Source of the DNA: Candidatus Ornithospirochaeta stercoripullorum
Lineage (GTDB): Bacteria > Spirochaetota > Spirochaetia > Sphaerochaetales > Sphaerochaetaceae
NCBI GenBank assembly: GCA_017694595.1
Contig: JADIMT010000092.1
Coordinates: 1-33,241, forward strand
DNA: 33,241 nucleotides
Direction of reading: 5' to 3'
Under the pieces are notes generated by a model. That model was given only the letters and a program-made list of their open reading frames with translations, did not search any database and had not been told where the DNA came from. The position numbers were made by a program, and so were the translations under genes. Shown piece by piece: positions 1 to 9,206 of the stretch. Position 1 is the first letter of the stretch. Each line of letters begins with the position of its first letter.

Positions 1-165
1 AATATAAACAGATACTGTCTCCTGCTTCAGCAAAGAGCAGGAGAGCGCATCAAGCAATCAGAAAGCATAGCCAGCACGACATACTTGCTGGATGCGATAA
101 AAGAATTCAACGCTATCAGCACAGCATGCAAGAACATTGCAGAATCTTCGTTTAAACAGGAATGA
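1..165 (+). CDS. 3' end of a CDS truncated by the window edge (54-aa C-terminal tail, unknown function)
   Basis: Frame 1 is open from base 1 to TGA at 163-165: NINRYCLLLQQRAGERIKQSESIASTTYLLDAIKEFNAISTACKNIAESSFKQE*. Not in the ORF track because its start lies outside the window. Overlaps the argH stop by 14 nt, like other convergent pairs here. Confidence 0.6.
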   Translation, partial: NINRYCLLLQQRAGERIKQSESIASTTYLLDAIKEFNAISTACKNIAESSFKQE

Positions 166-1522
166 CTTCTTCAATTCCCGGAACAAGAGAACTATAGACA
201 GAGGAGAGCTTCTCGCTTTCTTCTGCAATCTTTTTCGAGAGCGATGAAAGCCATTTTCTGTCATTCTCAAGCCCAAGGTTTCCAGTAGTTCCTGTACTTG
301 TCCTCTTTTCGAGGGATGCAACAGGATCCTCGCCTTGCACAGCATTAAGGTTAAGTCCCACATCCTTGTAGCTGTCGCGGAAATTGCCTCCATGAAGGAC
401 TTTCTCCATAACCCTGTCGGTAGCATACAGCTCCGGCACACAGGCTTTTTCCAAAGCTTTTTCGTGCACTTCGATCTTTTCCACCATCTCCGCCATAATC
501 AGCACCAGTTCTTCCGTGCTTCTATAGCCTTCAATAAGTGGTTCCTTTGTGTCCTGGAAATCACGGTTATAGCCAGAAGGAAGCGCTTTGATGATTGATT
601 TGACTCGCATGGAACATGATGAGATAAGAGCTGTTCTTGACCTTGCCAGCTCAAGTCCATCAGGATTCTTCTTCTGAGGCATGATTGAAGAGCCAGTGCA
701 AAGTTCTGCAGGAAGAGAGAAATAACCGAACTCAGGAAGCGTGAAAAGAATGAGATCCTGAGCCAGCTTGGAGAGTGTAAGAGCAATATACTCAGCATGA
801 TCGAGGAAGAATGCCTCGAACTTACCTCTTGAGTTATTCGCATAAAGCACGTTGTTCTGAACTTTGCCAAATCCCATCAAGGAGGCAGTATATTCTCTGT
901 CAAGCGGCAGCGTCACTCCGTAAGAAGCTGCTGAACCGAGCGGGCTCTGATCCAGCACATTATATAGAGAAAGCATCATGCCAGTCTCTTCCAAGAGCTC
1001 CTCTGCAAAAGAAAGTGCCCATAGAGCCACCGACGATGGCATCGCAATCTGCATATGAGTGCGCCCAGGCATCGGTGTCTTCCTATTTTTATCAGCAAGG
1101 TCTATAAGAGCGCTAGAAGCCTTGAGCGTAGCAGAAGAAAGCTTGAGAGAAGCTTCTCTCATATAGATGCGCAACGCTGTCTGTACCTGATCATTGCGGC
1201 TTCTGCCTGTGTGAATTTTCTTTCCGACCTCCCCTAGCGTTCTTGTCAGATAACCCTCTATTGCTGTATGGCAATCTTCATCTGATAGTGTGATAGGAAA
1301 AGCATCACGCTTTCTCAGCTCCGCAATCTCCTGCAGTCCAGAGAGAAGAGAAGATGTTTCATCGGCTGTTAAAATGCCAATCTTCTCAAGTCCTTTAGCC
1401 TGTGCAGCTGAACCGATAAGATCAGAGAAGACAAGCTCCTCATCATAGATATAATCATTACGTACCGTAAAATGCTCCATCATGCTGTCGAGCGTATAAT
1501 TTTTCTGCCAGAGTTTTGCCAT
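152..1522 (-). CDS. argH: argininosuccinate lyase
   Basis: Contains the lyase signature GSSIMPQKKNPD plus TGRSRNDQV; start placed at MAKLWQKNYTLDS within the longer ORF. Confidence 0.96.
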   Translation of the reverse strand: MAKLWQKNYTLDSMMEHFTVRNDYIYDEELVFSDLIGSAAQAKGLEKIGILTADETSSLLSGLQEIAELRKRDAFPITLSDEDCHTAIEGYLTRTLGEVGKKIHTGRSRNDQVQTALRIYMREASLKLSSATLKASSALIDLADKNRKTPMPGRTHMQIAMPSSVALWALSFAEELLEETGMMLSLYNVLDQSPLGSAASYGVTLPLDREYTASLMGFGKVQNNVLYANNSRGKFEAFFLDHAEYIALTLSKLAQDLILFTLPEFGYFSLPAELCTGSSIMPQKKNPDGLELARSRTALISSCSMRVKSIIKALPSGYNRDFQDTKEPLIEGYRSTEELVLIMAEMVEKIEVHEKALEKACVPELYATDRVMEKVLHGGNFRDSYKDVGLNLNAVQGEDPVASLEKRTSTGTTGNLGLENDRKWLSSLSKKIAEESEKLSSVYSSLVPGIEEVIPV

Positions 1523-1609
1523 AGTGGTTAATCTACTGAATTCGCACCTGTTTTTCCATAGCCTGCAGCACATGCTGACATAATTCAGCAGAAAAACCGT
1601 ATTATTTGT

Positions 1610-2560
1610 ATGAAAGTTTTATCAGCAATAATAATCGTGGCGATGCTTTTTACATCATGCCTGCCACAGAATGGCCGAATCGTTGATGCATTCCTGGATA
1701 AAGACAGAAGCATACCGAAGCTGCTGAAGCATGAAACGATAGACAATGCTTCAATCCGTCTCATCTACGACGAGGATGTGACGCTGACAGAAATTCTCTT
1801 CAGCGGAAAAGAACTTGACTATTCACTCTATGGTACAATCTTCGTTGTTCCCTTCGGAGAAACTATCGAGAGAGGTGAAACCGTCATCTTCTCTGTCACA
1901 GCAGAAGATGATTCCGGGAATTCATCAAAAGCTTCGCTGAGCATCACAGGCAAGAATACAGCGATACCGGATGCGCTTATCAATGAAGTTTCCATCAAAG
2001 GCACAACCGAATCTCCAGACAGAATAGAAATCCTGTTCCTTGAAAGCGGAAGCATGGCAGGATTAGCAGTCACAGATGGGCTTTGGGGAGAGGAAAACCA
2101 TGCAGCGATTCTTCCTGACATCTCCGTGGAAGCGGGAGATACAGCTGTAATCTACTGGGACAAGAAACCAGAAAGCACGGAGACTATCATAAGTCATGGA
2201 CGCAAAGGCTACATCATCGAAGGTGGCAGCGACACAACGTTGTCGGGGACGAATGGCACAATCCTGCTCTGGAAGGAAAGAGAGGGAGAGCTTGCAGATG
2301 GCATAATCTACACAACCGGTGAAAGCGATTTAGCAGATGGCTATGGCAACAACAGAACAAAGAATGCAGCCAGCTATCTGATACGCAAAGGAGAATGGGA
2401 GGGTGAAGCAATCTCCTCATCCCTTGTCACATCAAGCAGAGTAATAGCCCGCCTGCCTGGCGGGCCTGACACTAATTGCAATGATGATTTCTTCATCACA
2501 GCTGCAAGAGAATCCACGTTCGGCAGCGAAAATTTATATATCCCCTACGAACCGGATTAG
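1610..2560 (+). CDS. secreted lipoprotein, possibly lamin-tail-domain-like
   Basis: Lipobox-like N-terminus MKVLSAIIIVAMLFTSCLPQ; INEVSIKGTTESPDRIEILF and the GGSDTTLSGTNGTILLW region resemble lamin-tail-like beta domains. Confidence 0.6.
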   Translation: MKVLSAIIIVAMLFTSCLPQNGRIVDAFLDKDRSIPKLLKHETIDNASIRLIYDEDVTLTEILFSGKELDYSLYGTIFVVPFGETIERGETVIFSVTAEDDSGNSSKASLSITGKNTAIPDALINEVSIKGTTESPDRIEILFLESGSMAGLAVTDGLWGEENHAAILPDISVEAGDTAVIYWDKKPESTETIISHGRKGYIIEGGSDTTLSGTNGTILLWKEREGELADGIIYTTGESDLADGYGNNRTKNAASYLIRKGEWEGEAISSSLVTSSRVIARLPGGPDTNCNDDFFITAARESTFGSENLYIPYEPD

Positions 2561-2988
2561 ACTTCATACAGAACCTCAATCTCCCCTGCGCTGTCGCTTT
2601 CGTTGTCCTTCTCTTCAAGAATCTCAGTGCCAGCGGGAGATGATCCGTTCTTAGGTCTCCTGAACTCAATATGGTTTGCGACAATCTCAATCGCTCTGCG
2701 GCTTGAGCCATCCGATGCAATCCACTTGCAAAGACGAAGACGACCGACGGTTCTGCATGTCATACCTTTTCTAAGCCTCTCCAGGCATTTCTCTCCAAGA
2801 GAGCCCCAGCATTGGATAGGGACAAACACAGTCTCGCAAGCTTTCTTGCCATTGCGATCGACATAGAACCTATCGCTTGCTACATCGAATTTGACCAGGC
2901 TTACAGATTCAGGCTGCTCTGCAAGTGGAATGAGTTTCGGATCATCTACCAAGATCCCTTCCAGCAAAACATTGTTTAAATGATTCAT
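2557..2988 (-). CDS. ssb: single-stranded DNA-binding protein (SSB/OB-fold)
   Basis: MNHLNNVLLEGILVDDPKL...FDVASDRFY...VPIQCWGSLGEKCLERLRKGMTCRTVGRLR is an SSB-like OB fold; GGAGG Shine-Dalgarno just upstream of this ATG. Confidence 0.8.
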   Translation of the reverse strand: MNHLNNVLLEGILVDDPKLIPLAEQPESVSLVKFDVASDRFYVDRNGKKACETVFVPIQCWGSLGEKCLERLRKGMTCRTVGRLRLCKWIASDGSSRRAIEIVANHIEFRRPKNGSSPAGTEILEEKDNESDSAGEIEVLYEV

Positions 2989-3053
2989 ATCTGCCTCCAT
3001 TTTGATATACGCAATATGTGGCGGATTTGGACAACTTTTGTTACAATTATTTC

Positions 3054-3746
3054 ATGAAACTCACTGTTCTCTCAGTCGGGGGCTCTATCATTTCCCCTGA
3101 CAAAGTCGATTACACATTCCTCGCATCGTTTGCGGAGATGCTCTCCGATTACCTTGAAAACAACAAAGATGACAAGCTGATTCTTGTCGCTGGCGGCGGT
3201 GCGCCTGCCAGAGTCTACCAAGAAGCTCTCAGAAAGATAAAGAGCGATGCAGATCCGGCGCTTCAGGACTGGATTGGCATAAAAGCCACACATCTGAATG
3301 CAATGCTACTGAAAGCTGTGTTCTCACAATATGCATATGATGACATCGTAACAGATCCCACGGACGAGAGCATAAAATTCACAGGAAGGATTCTTGTCGC
3401 TGGTGGATGGAAACCTGGATTCTCGACAGACACAGATGCAGTCTACTTAGCCACCCGCTTCGGTGGCAAAACCATCGTAAATCTTTCAAATATCAAGAAA
3501 GTCTATACCGACGATCCAAAGAAGAATCCAGATGCCAAGCCTATAGACCGAATCTCCTGGGAAGATTTCAGGAAGATTGTCGGGGATGAATGGAATCCTG
3601 GGCTGAATGCTCCATTTGATCCTATCGCTTCCCGCCTAGCTAGCGAAGAGGGCATGACTGTCATCGCTGCAGACGGCAGAAACATCGACAATACAAGAGC
3701 GATATTGGAAGAAAAGCCATTCGAAGGCACTATCATCGGTGCTTGA
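3054..3746 (+). CDS. pyrH: UMP kinase, archaeal-type PyrH family (amino acid kinase fold)
   Basis: MKLTVLSVGGSIISPDKVDY...LVAGGGAPAR...FSTDTDAVYLATRFGGKTIVNLSNIKKVYTDDPKKNPDAKPI; start moved to the internal ATG at 3054. Confidence 0.88.
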   Translation: MKLTVLSVGGSIISPDKVDYTFLASFAEMLSDYLENNKDDKLILVAGGGAPARVYQEALRKIKSDADPALQDWIGIKATHLNAMLLKAVFSQYAYDDIVTDPTDESIKFTGRILVAGGWKPGFSTDTDAVYLATRFGGKTIVNLSNIKKVYTDDPKKNPDAKPIDRISWEDFRKIVGDEWNPGLNAPFDPIASRLASEEGMTVIAADGRNIDNTRAILEEKPFEGTIIGA

Positions 3747-4665
3747 GCGAAAGAAAATACGGATCGGCATCTGCAAATGAAGACGGGAATGGCACATCTC
3801 GAGTGAAATCAGGGATCCAGAGGATATCATCATCTCCTGGGTCCTGCATGAAACCATCATCGATGCCAAGATCTTCAAGTGTATCGACAAGCAAATCATA
3901 ATCTTCATCGCTGATGGGAGGGAAACCAGGCTCTCCTTTGGGAGGGACGAACTGAGTCATCAGAGAGAGATAGAAGTTATCTTTGTACCTCTGCGCAAAA
4001 ACGCGGAGGAACTCAATTGTAGATGCTATTTCTCCTGGAAAAACCAGATGGCGCAGCAGTGTCCCCTTCATCTTTTCCAAGTCTGTTACGGGATGCCATG
4101 CTTTCACAGCATCCAGCACGGGAAGTATCACAGAAGCATATTCAGCTCTTCCGCAGAATCGGGAAGCTGTAGACGAAGAGAGCGTTTTGCAATCAAGCAA
4201 GTAGATATCAATATAATCATCTATAAGAGAAAGCGCTTCCACCCTCTCATATCCAGAGCTGTTCCAGACTACTGGAAGGGAAAAGCCCTCTCGTTTCGCA
4301 ATATCAAGCGCATCGATGATTGAAGGTATGAAATGCGTGCCAGTGACAAGATTCAGCGTGCAAGCCCCATCTCTTTCGAGACTCAGCATGATATCAGCAA
4401 GTTCCCAGACAGTGACTATGAGCCCTACATCCATACCATCAGATCCAGATATCTGCCTGTTCTGGCAATATGGACAATGCAATGGGCAGCCTGTGAAGAA
4501 AATCATTCCTGAACCATGCACACCTGTAATTGGCGGCTCTTCGCCTCTATGGAGACCAGCCCAAGCTATCTTAACTTGATCGCTCTGTCTGCAGATTCCC
4601 CTTCTCTCCGTTCTATTAACACGGCAGAGATTGGGACAAAGCTCACAATTCAAATACTGATTCAT
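3733..4665 (-). CDS. radical SAM protein, pyruvate-formate-lyase-activating-enzyme-like (COG1313-like)
   Basis: CX3CX2C cluster motif FFTGCPLHCPYCQN; N-terminal extra Cys motif CELCPNLCRVNRTERRGIC. Confidence 0.85.
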   Translation of the reverse strand: MNQYLNCELCPNLCRVNRTERRGICRQSDQVKIAWAGLHRGEEPPITGVHGSGMIFFTGCPLHCPYCQNRQISGSDGMDVGLIVTVWELADIMLSLERDGACTLNLVTGTHFIPSIIDALDIAKREGFSLPVVWNSSGYERVEALSLIDDYIDIYLLDCKTLSSSTASRFCGRAEYASVILPVLDAVKAWHPVTDLEKMKGTLLRHLVFPGEIASTIEFLRVFAQRYKDNFYLSLMTQFVPPKGEPGFPPISDEDYDLLVDTLEDLGIDDGFMQDPGDDDILWIPDFTRDVPFPSSFADADPYFLSLKHR

Positions 4666-4731
4666 ATCATGATAATACACACTTTCATCATCTCTGTTGA
4701 CCCTCGCATGCAAAGAGAGGAGAATTCAGAT

Positions 4732-5880
4732 ATGTCATTTTTCTTCAGAACAAAGAGCGACAAGCAAAAGCAGAGAAGAAGGCGCTTCATACTCTCAATA
4801 GATGGAGGTGGCATGCGTGGCATCATCGCTGCTGAAATCATCAGAAGAATGGCAGAGATGCTGAAAGAGAAAGGTGACAATAGACCTTTCTACTCACATT
4901 TCGATCTCATCGCAGGAACAAGCACTGGCTCCCTTATAGCTTCGGCGCTATCTCTGCCAGCAGAGACAGAGATGCTGAAAAAAGAAGAAGGAGAGGAGAT
5001 TGAAGTCATTGAACAATATAGTGAGAGAAAGCTTTTCAGAACTGTAAATAGAAAATATTCAAAAGGTAAAATCATCCTCTCATCCAATCCAGAAGCATTC
5101 ACATCGCTTTTCATAGCAAATGGCCCCGCGATCTTCCCCCAAAAAGGTGTCAGCTCAATCATCGGTCCCGTATTCACAGATAAATACAGTGGTACAAGCT
5201 ATGAACGTTTTCTTAAGAAGCTTTATGGAGACAGCTTACTGAGTGACTTGCTTGTTCCAACATTATTAATATCTTATTCATCCGAAAATGGAATTATATA
5301 TCCAATAAAAAGCTGGAATAGCAATCAATTCACAATCTGGGAAGCCACAAGAGCCAGTTCTGCAGCCCCGTTATACTTTCCTCCATTCATAAAGGATATT
5401 GATGGAGAGAGAATCTCTCTGATAGACGGGGGTGTTGCCGCCAACAACCCATCGCTTCTTGCCTACACATCTGCAAGAGAGCTCTATCCAGATTCTGATG
5501 AGTACCACATCCTGAATCTTTCTACAGGCGAAGTGAAGAACAGGGAACACAGCCCACAGATAGGAGGTCTCACAGGATGGGGTGGCAGGATTATCGGCAT
5601 ATTCCAGAGTGCACAGCTCGAAGTAGCTGACCTGGCACTTCAAGCTATTCCCGGAGTCAGCTATACACGCATCTGGGCACCTGTTCTTGAGAAGAAGATC
5701 AAACTTGACGAGACAGGAAAAGAGGCAATCAATGCCCTTCTGAGAGCCTCGGACAAAATCTTCGAAGAGAACAGAAGCACTATAGAAGAATGGGTAAGCA
5801 CACTCTCCTCTGCAGATGTGCCTGATAGCATCAAACTCAGAAAGAATGGAGAACTTCCTCCACCTTCTCTGGAAGTTTAG
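4732..5880 (+). CDS. patatin-like phospholipase family protein
   Basis: Oxyanion GGGMRG, nucleophile GTSTGS (GXSXG) and catalytic DGGVAANNP motifs; start at MSFFFRTKSDK with purine-rich SD (agagaggaga). Confidence 0.9.
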   Translation: MSFFFRTKSDKQKQRRRRFILSIDGGGMRGIIAAEIIRRMAEMLKEKGDNRPFYSHFDLIAGTSTGSLIASALSLPAETEMLKKEEGEEIEVIEQYSERKLFRTVNRKYSKGKIILSSNPEAFTSLFIANGPAIFPQKGVSSIIGPVFTDKYSGTSYERFLKKLYGDSLLSDLLVPTLLISYSSENGIIYPIKSWNSNQFTIWEATRASSAAPLYFPPFIKDIDGERISLIDGGVAANNPSLLAYTSARELYPDSDEYHILNLSTGEVKNREHSPQIGGLTGWGGRIIGIFQSAQLEVADLALQAIPGVSYTRIWAPVLEKKIKLDETGKEAINALLRASDKIFEENRSTIEEWVSTLSSADVPDSIKLRKNGELPPPSLEV

Positions 5881-6394
5881 AGAGCAGGGAGCGAAGCTGC
5901 AGGCCATACTCTTTCAGCGTTATATGCACGCCAACTACATCTGTGATGACTTTACATGCGAAACAGGGAACTGAATAGAGGGAGGATGCGAGTGCGACCC
6001 CATATGCTTCCATATCAGCAGCATCTGCGAAATCAACAGGCGAAGAAGAGAAAGCAGAAGATGTCATCAACACTCTGCTAGAGTTCTTATCAAGCTGTAT
6101 TTTTCCGATTCTCTTCCCTTCAGGAAGGAGTGTCTCACCTCTTTCAAAGCCATAAAGCGTCAGGTCGAGATCTGGAAAGATTACAGAACCAAAAGAGATG
6201 CAAGCTCCGACAGAAAGTTCTCCCATGCTTCCAGCGCTTCCCACAGAAAAAACAGCATCAGGCTTCTCTTCGCTTATCGCCTTTGCTGTCATGGCAGCAG
6301 CTAGTACAGGACCAACACCGGTTACGACTCTGCGATAAGAAAGAGGGAAAGAGGAAAGCTCCTTCGCTGAAGAAGCCGCTACCAACACTTTCAT
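5837..6394 (-). CDS. nucleoside phosphorylase superfamily / MTA-SAH nucleosidase-like protein
   Basis: MKVLVAASSAKEL...VVTGVGPVLAAAMTAKAI...VFSVGSAGSM...DMEAYGVA (Mtn-like MEayg motif). Confidence 0.75.
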   Translation of the reverse strand: MKVLVAASSAKELSSFPLSYRRVVTGVGPVLAAAMTAKAISEEKPDAVFSVGSAGSMGELSVGACISFGSVIFPDLDLTLYGFERGETLLPEGKRIGKIQLDKNSSRVLMTSSAFSSSPVDFADAADMEAYGVALASSLYSVPCFACKVITDVVGVHITLKEYGLQLRSLLSKLPEKVEEVLHSF

Positions 6395-7209
6395 AGGATT
6401 TTTCTCCTGATTTCATCCATGACAGGAGAGAGCATTACGCCAAGCCGCCTTTCCCTTCCCCTTCTTTTCGATTCAGCAACCGCATATGTTGCAACACTAG
6501 TCGCATGAGAAACAGATGCAAAGAAATTGCAACCTTTCATTACAAGGCCAAAGAGCAAGGAAGCGAACAAATCACCTGAACCGGGGAAAGATGCGTGCAA
6601 ATCATCATACTGGAACAATCTGATTTCACCATCGTCCCATGCCGCATTCCCCAGTCCTCCGGCTTTAAGCGGAATTCCTGTGATCACACCACGTTTAGGA
6701 CCAAGGGAACGCAGTACTGATATCTGATCGCGAATCGCTTTCTGTCCTTGAGGACAAAACCCATCATCCATCTCTGTCAGCAGCATAGCTTCCGTGAAGT
6801 TCGGAGTGATGATATCGGCTTTGCGCACGAGACGCAGCATCGCACTGCACAATCCTTCATCGACAGTCTGATACAGTTTGCCATTATCACCAAGCACGGG
6901 ATCCACAAGACGAAGAGATGAGAAGGAGGAAAACACTGAAAGCACGATATCAATCACATTTTCAGAGCCAAGAAAACCTGAATAGATACCATCAAACTCA
7001 AGATGCAAAGATTTAAAACGCTTCAGGATTTCCATCATCTGCTGCTGTTCGTTTTCTATATAGATATCTTCAAAGCCATCCGTCTGCGTCGAAAGGAGTG
7101 CAGTAGGCAGTACAGCAGTCTCGACACCAAGTGCTTCCAGAACAGGAAGCACTACGGTAAGAGATGATTTGGAATAACATGAAAGGTCATGTATCGCCAG
7201 GACAGACAT
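6391..7209 (-). CDS. pyridoxal/pyridoxamine kinase (PfkB/ribokinase-like superfamily)
   Basis: MSVLAIHDLSCYSKSSLTVVLPVLEALG, LPTALLSTQTDGF, VDPVLGDNGKLY, ITPNFTEAMLL, FPGSGDLFASLL. Stop and downstream start share ATGA with the nucleosidase gene. Confidence 0.88.
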   Translation of the reverse strand: MSVLAIHDLSCYSKSSLTVVLPVLEALGVETAVLPTALLSTQTDGFEDIYIENEQQQMMEILKRFKSLHLEFDGIYSGFLGSENVIDIVLSVFSSFSSLRLVDPVLGDNGKLYQTVDEGLCSAMLRLVRKADIITPNFTEAMLLTEMDDGFCPQGQKAIRDQISVLRSLGPKRGVITGIPLKAGGLGNAAWDDGEIRLFQYDDLHASFPGSGDLFASLLFGLVMKGCNFFASVSHATSVATYAVAESKRRGRERRLGVMLSPVMDEIRRKIL

Positions 7210-8501
7210 TATACGCTGAGCCCTGCAATAGCGGCGCCAAGCGTCGGCGAGTTATCAATATGGACAATCTCGAAGTATCTGCCATGCTTCTTTTCAAGAA
7301 GCTGGTCAAGGTACAGACGAGTATAGAACTCAAGGAACGCTGTCTTATAGAACGTGGTTCCATCCGCATTGATGACAACAGGAAGCCTTGGATCGGAACC
7401 TTCTCCAGACATAAGCACTGCCGCTGTCAGATTGATAGCTGTAAGCTTGCCAGCGCGCTCTATGATAGCCTTGATAATCTTATAGAGCGCTTCAGCATCC
7501 TCCTCAGATCCTTCAACGCACTTCACAAGATCATAGTCCGGGTTATGGCAATCCTCAAGATAATGGCTCATTCTGGTAGTATCGAGCCTCTCAATCTTCT
7601 CATAGCGCTCCTTGAATGTATTTGTAAACACGCCTTCCTTAATAGCTTCATCGATTACATAAGCCGCGAAAGGTCCAAGATACGCGCCGCTTATCTTCTT
7701 CTCGAACCAATACTTAGCAGGATCTTTAGTACCACTTACAAAGCCTTTATCCAAATCACCGAGCTCGAGTGCAAGACAACCAGATTCTACATTGATGATC
7801 TGTCTGCCTTCTTTCTCGGAGAGTTTGCCGATATTGCTGTTATTCTCGCTATAAGCTGTGTTCGTGCCAGTCCCCAGAATGAATCCGATATAAGAAGAAG
7901 CCCAATCAGGACGCTCTGCCTTAGCTGCCAGCAGTGTGGCGACTGTGTCATTCACGACAGAGACTTTCTTGTCAGAGACATCGTAACCACGCCTTGCAAG
8001 CTCGGCAAGCAGATTCTTTCCCAGCGGCTTCCCGATTACCTCGGGTGCTTTGATTTCCTTTGAGAATACAATAGGAATGCCATCGTGCTCTGGAGTGATG
8101 GAAGCTGCATATGAAAAACAGAAACCAATTCGATCACTCTTGTTTATCAGTCGTTCAATGTTATCAGCGAGAACTGAGTAGAACTCTGCCGCACTGACTT
8201 CTTCCTTCAAACCAGGCATGCCGACTTTCCTGAAATCTGTAATCATAGGGCGCTTGTTCTCATCAAATGTAACCAGGCACGTACGGAAATTCGTTCCACC
8301 CGCATCCATTACGATAACGCTCTTGCCAGGCACTATGCTTGAATCAGGAGAGACATATGTAGGAATCATCTGAAGAGAACTGCTGTTCTCTTTATCCAAT
8401 CCCTTCCTCATCTCTGAGAGAATGAAATCAAGTGTCTTTTCTTCATCAACAGAAGCGGCACTGAGCATGTGCTTCGCTATAAAATCCTCAGTTTTTCCCA
8501 T
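7209..8501 (-). CDS. hexokinase (eukaryote-type family)
   Basis: VIVMDAGGTNFRTCLVTFDE, FCFSYAASITPEHDG, GFILGTGTNTAYSE, GNLSEK-like binding motifs; GGAGG SD upstream of MGKTEDF. Confidence 0.92.
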   Translation of the reverse strand: MGKTEDFIAKHMLSAASVDEEKTLDFILSEMRKGLDKENSSSLQMIPTYVSPDSSIVPGKSVIVMDAGGTNFRTCLVTFDENKRPMITDFRKVGMPGLKEEVSAAEFYSVLADNIERLINKSDRIGFCFSYAASITPEHDGIPIVFSKEIKAPEVIGKPLGKNLLAELARRGYDVSDKKVSVVNDTVATLLAAKAERPDWASSYIGFILGTGTNTAYSENNSNIGKLSEKEGRQIINVESGCLALELGDLDKGFVSGTKDPAKYWFEKKISGAYLGPFAAYVIDEAIKEGVFTNTFKERYEKIERLDTTRMSHYLEDCHNPDYDLVKCVEGSEEDAEALYKIIKAIIERAGKLTAINLTAAVLMSGEGSDPRLPVVINADGTTFYKTAFLEFYTRLYLDQLLEKKHGRYFEIVHIDNSPTLGAAIAGLSV

Positions 8502-8511
8502 CATAACCTCC

Positions 8512-9144
8512 CTAAGCCAAAGAAAACTGAACTGGCTGGATATCCACATCCACGCCATTGACTGTAAAGTCTTCGGCTTCTATTGTCACGCCCCTTGAAG
8601 GGCCTCCTTCTATTCTTAGCAGACATTCTACAATAAAACCACCATTTGTCACTGCTCCCGTGACCATGATTGAAAGAGAATAAGTGGCTTCAATACCAGA
8701 CCAGTCATTCGATGTGATTGTATCAGGAAATTTCTCATTCAGCAGTCTCACAGAACCATCAAGCACAGCATCCCCGCTTCCGAATAAAGGAAACTTCTGG
8801 AGGTAATCACGGACTCTGGAAAGCGTAAAGCTCTGCGACAGCTCTGTCATGATTGCCGAACTGTCCCCAGAAAACACATGCTCATTATCAAAAAAGGACA
8901 GTGAATCCCTATAAGTCGCGACATCGGATCGCACAAAAGAAATCCTGGAAGGCAGAATTCCCTCTCCAGAAACTACAACAACCCCTTGCAACGTTATGTG
9001 AGGCTCTGAGAACCAGGAAGCAAATGCTGATACCAAGCCATTGGAGACTGCTCCAATCGCTATATCAATATTGCCACTTGGCTGAGCAAAAACAGAACAA
9101 CAGAAGACTACCATCAACATGATTAAAGCAATGGCTTTTCTCAT
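8512..9144 (-). CDS. secreted/periplasmic protein of unknown function
   Basis: Signal peptide MRKAIALIMLMVVFCCSVFAQPSG; no family recognised. Confidence 0.65.
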   Translation of the reverse strand: MRKAIALIMLMVVFCCSVFAQPSGNIDIAIGAVSNGLVSAFASWFSEPHITLQGVVVVSGEGILPSRISFVRSDVATYRDSLSFFDNEHVFSGDSSAIMTELSQSFTLSRVRDYLQKFPLFGSGDAVLDGSVRLLNEKFPDTITSNDWSGIEATYSLSIMVTGAVTNGGFIVECLLRIEGGPSRGVTIEAEDFTVNGVDVDIQPVQFSLA

Positions 9145-9206
9145 CGTTGGTCCTCCATCTTGTGATATTTTAGCAACGGCAGAAGCCACTTGCAACGAAA
9201 AACTGC

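Noticed and set aside
4732-5880. Patatin as a CBASS (CapV-type) effector
   Set aside because: No CD-NTase, HORMA/TRIP13 or E1/E2-like gene nearby; neighbours are a radical SAM gene and a nucleosidase on the opposite strand.
5371-5907. 178-aa minus-strand ORF inside the patatin gene
   Set aside because: Antisense to a motif-supported patatin CDS, no domain signature.
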